Below, in pieces: positions 62,172-64,000 of a stretch of 64,000 nt of DNA. Numbering within the stretch: the first letter of the stretch is position 1; each line of letters starts with the position of its first letter. The stretch is from Megaustenia siamemsis (taxonomy: Eukaryota > Mollusca > Gastropoda > Stylommatophora > Ariophantidae). A program made the position numbers and the translations under genes. Where the stretch lies: positions 18,221,549 to 18,285,548 of the forward strand of contig JAVIAB010000160.1 of NCBI GenBank assembly GCA_032433765.1, written 5' to 3'. A model generated the notes under the pieces. It had not been told where the DNA came from. It worked only from the letters and a program-made list of their open reading frames with translations, and did not search any database.

Positions 62172-63138
62172 AGTGTAAATATCACAGCTTTGCTGTACAC
62201 AAGACAACACATTCTATGCCCACTCAAGTCCTTAGGCTGCCAAATATCACAGCTTTGCTGTACACAAGACAACACATTCTATGCCCCCTCAAGTCCTTAG
62301 GCTGTCAAATATCACAGCTTTGCTGTACACAAGACATTCTATGCCCACTCAAGTCCTTAGGCTATCAAATATCACAGCTTTGTGTATACAAGACATCACA
62401 TTCTATGCCCACTCAAGTCCTTAGGCTGTCAAATATCACAGCTTTGCTGTACACAAGATAACACATTCTATGCCCACTCAAGTCCTTAGGCTGTCAAATA
62501 TCACAGTTTTGTGTATGCAAAACAACACATTCTATGCCCACTCAAGTCCTTAGGCTGTCAAATATCACAGTTTTGTGTATGCAAAACAACACATTCTATG
62601 CCCACTCAAGTCCTTAGGCTGTCAAATATCACAGTTTTGTGTATGCAAAACAACACATTCTATGCCCACTCAAATCCTTAGGCTGTCAAGTAACACAGCT
62701 TTGCTGTACACAAAACAACACATTCTATGCCCACTCAAGTCCTTAGGCTGTCAAGTAACACAGCTTTGCTGTACACAAAACAACACATTCTATGCCCACT
62801 CAAATCCTTTGGCTGTCAAGTAACACAGCTTTGCTGTACACAAAACAACACATTCTATGCCCACTCAAGTCCTAAGGCTGTCAAGTAACACAGCTTTGCT
62901 GTACACAAGACATTCTATGCCCACTCAAATCCTTTGACTGTCAAGTAATACAGCTTTGCTGTACACAAAACAACACATTCTATGCCCACTCAAGTCCTTA
63001 GGCTGTCAAATAACACAGCTTTGCTGTACACAAAACAACACATTCTATGCCCACTCAAGTCCTTAGGCTGTCAAGTAACACAGCTTTGCTGTACACAAAA
63101 CAACACATTCTATGCCCACTCAAATCCTTAGGTTGTCA
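62172..63138. repeat. 65-bp minisatellite, ~14 units, CYRI intron
   Basis: Core ACACATTCTATGCCCACTCA, AGTCCTTAGGCTGTCAAATA, CACAGCTTTGCTGTACACAA. Some units lost ~8 bp (ACAAGACATTCTATG). It ends ~90 bp before the next CYRI exon. Confidence 0.97.
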
Positions 63139-63230
63139 AAGAAAAAGATAATTTATTGGGTGAGCACAAAAAGGAAATAAAGAAACCCCAGAACATCTAA
63201 TGTAAAATATACCCTTTTTTTTTATTACAG

Positions 63231-63367
63231 AGAGGGTTTTACCAGAATTATTGCGTGTGCTTTGTTCAGAGGACCATACACCAAGAGAACACTTAGAGCA
63301 GCAGCAGGCTTTGTTCAAACAGTTTGCAGAGATTCTGGATTTTGTGCTCAAGTTTGATGGTTTGAAG
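63231..63367 (+). CDS. CYRI: CYRI, fourth coding exon
   Basis: Acceptor TTTTTTTTTATTACAG, donor GTAATT at 63368. With the carried base: E-'RVLPELLRVLCSEDHTPREH' then 'LEQQQALFKQFAEILDFVLK' and 'FDGLK'. It matches vertebrate '[27 protein letters not shown]', the most conserved part in this window. Ends in phase 0; the next exon (family 'MTNPAIQNDFSYYRR') is not found before 64000. Confidence 0.95.
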
Positions 63368-64000
63368 GTAATTATTCTAACTGCTAATATTTGAAGGTAA
63401 TTATTCTCACTGCTAATATTTGAAGGTAACTATTCTAACTGCTAATATTTGATGGTAATTGGACTTTGTACTCAAGTAATTGGATTTATTGCTAAAATTG
63501 ATGTGCTTAAACATTTTAGTCTGTGCTTATATATATATATATATATATATTTATTTTTTACTTTAGGGTAAATAAGTACCTCAAATTTGATGCTTCTAAT
63601 TATTTTCCTAATTGTTTATTTTTTTTTGTATCCTAGCTTTTTATCACCAGCAGAGTCCCAAGAGACTGAATTTTGCTTGAATATCAATTTTTTTTCACAC
63701 AATCAGTCCTCAGGTGTCCCTCACAATACAGGCAGATATTCTCTGATTTTTGGAGCACTCTCCTGTTGTTGTTTTTTTTTTTTTTTTTTTTTTTTTTTTG
63801 TATCATTAAAAGTTTCGACATTTTGGAAAGAATTTTTCTAACAATATATCCAGGGGCAGCCAAAATGGCATACATTTTTAATTCTCAACTGCAAAAGATC
63901 TTTAACATCCCTAAGGTAACTTCACTTTCTTCCTTGCAGTTATCCAAGCTAGAGATATGATCTCAAAACTCAGAGACCAGGAGAGGGTAAAGCTATGAAG
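63368..64000. other. CYRI intron, partial
   Basis: A triplicated TTGAAGGTAA(T/C)TATTCT motif at 63361-63455 repeats the exon-end donor context. A TA run is at 63528-63550 and a 28-bp T run near 63772-63799. No further exon seen. Confidence 0.6.

Noticed and set aside
63900..63960. Fifth CYRI exon after CTTCCTTGCAG
   Set aside because: The sequence after this acceptor-like site reads 'LSKLEI' and stops; it does not match the expected 'MTNPAIQNDFSYYRR' segment.

Overview
This window is eukaryotic nuclear DNA from an invertebrate animal, probably a mollusc and perhaps a gastropod. That taxonomic call is an inference from general character: AT-rich sequence, GT-AG introns, tRNA-derived SINEs, RTE-like and Penelope-like retroelements, and very many minisatellites. 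There is no prokaryotic gene organisation. Almost all open frames are transposon remnants or minisatellites.

The only host gene I can support is at the right end. Four GT-AG exons (57018-57098, 59426-59547, 60728-60833, 63231-63367) encode the N-terminal ~147 residues of a CYRI protein (FAM49/CYRIA/CYRIB), the Rac1-binding negative regulator of the Scar/WAVE complex. The gene runs on past the window. Its introns are full of tandem repeats, and one array has copied the end of the first coding exon together with its splice donor.

The other ~56 kb is layered transposons. I use working names. RTE-A: RTE-like LINE with a TGATGA tail. LINE-B, C, D, H, I and J: LINE 3' ends ending in a 'GRPR..W'-type C-terminus. 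LINE-E: LINE with an ATAG tail. LINE-F and LINE-G: LINEs with RNase H. SINE-1 to SINE-6: six SINE or SINE-like groups. RetroA: a retroposon with a CCATAA-type 3' tail, about a dozen copies, the longest of which carry a cysteine-rich, N-glycosylation-rich reading frame. There is also a Penelope-like element with a GIY-YIG domain (42.6-44.1 kb). DNA transposons are an essentially intact mariner (52622-53951), a decayed hAT with TIRs and 8-bp TSDs (36164-38991) and a TTAA-flanked MITE (19770-20032).

Layout: 0-4 kb LINE fragments and a SINE-2; 4.3-7.7 kb 35-bp and 60-bp satellites with a RetroA insertion; 7.7-14.5 kb LINE-B, RetroA and nested RTE/LINE insertions; 14.7-19 kb RTE-A, LINE-G and LINE-D; 19.5-23 kb MITE, RTE, SINEs, LINE-F; 23.3-29.4 kb three large satellites; 29.4-36 kb LINE-F, RetroA, SINE-1, LINE-D, LINE-C; 36-39 kb hAT; 39-42 kb LINE-B/RTE and a quieter AT-rich stretch; 42-52 kb Penelope, LINE-C and LINE-D copies and minisatellites; 52.6-54 kb mariner; 54-56 kb LINE remnants; 57-64 kb CYRI.

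Many insertions have readable target-site duplications of 11-12 bp, so their order can be worked out from the sequence alone.
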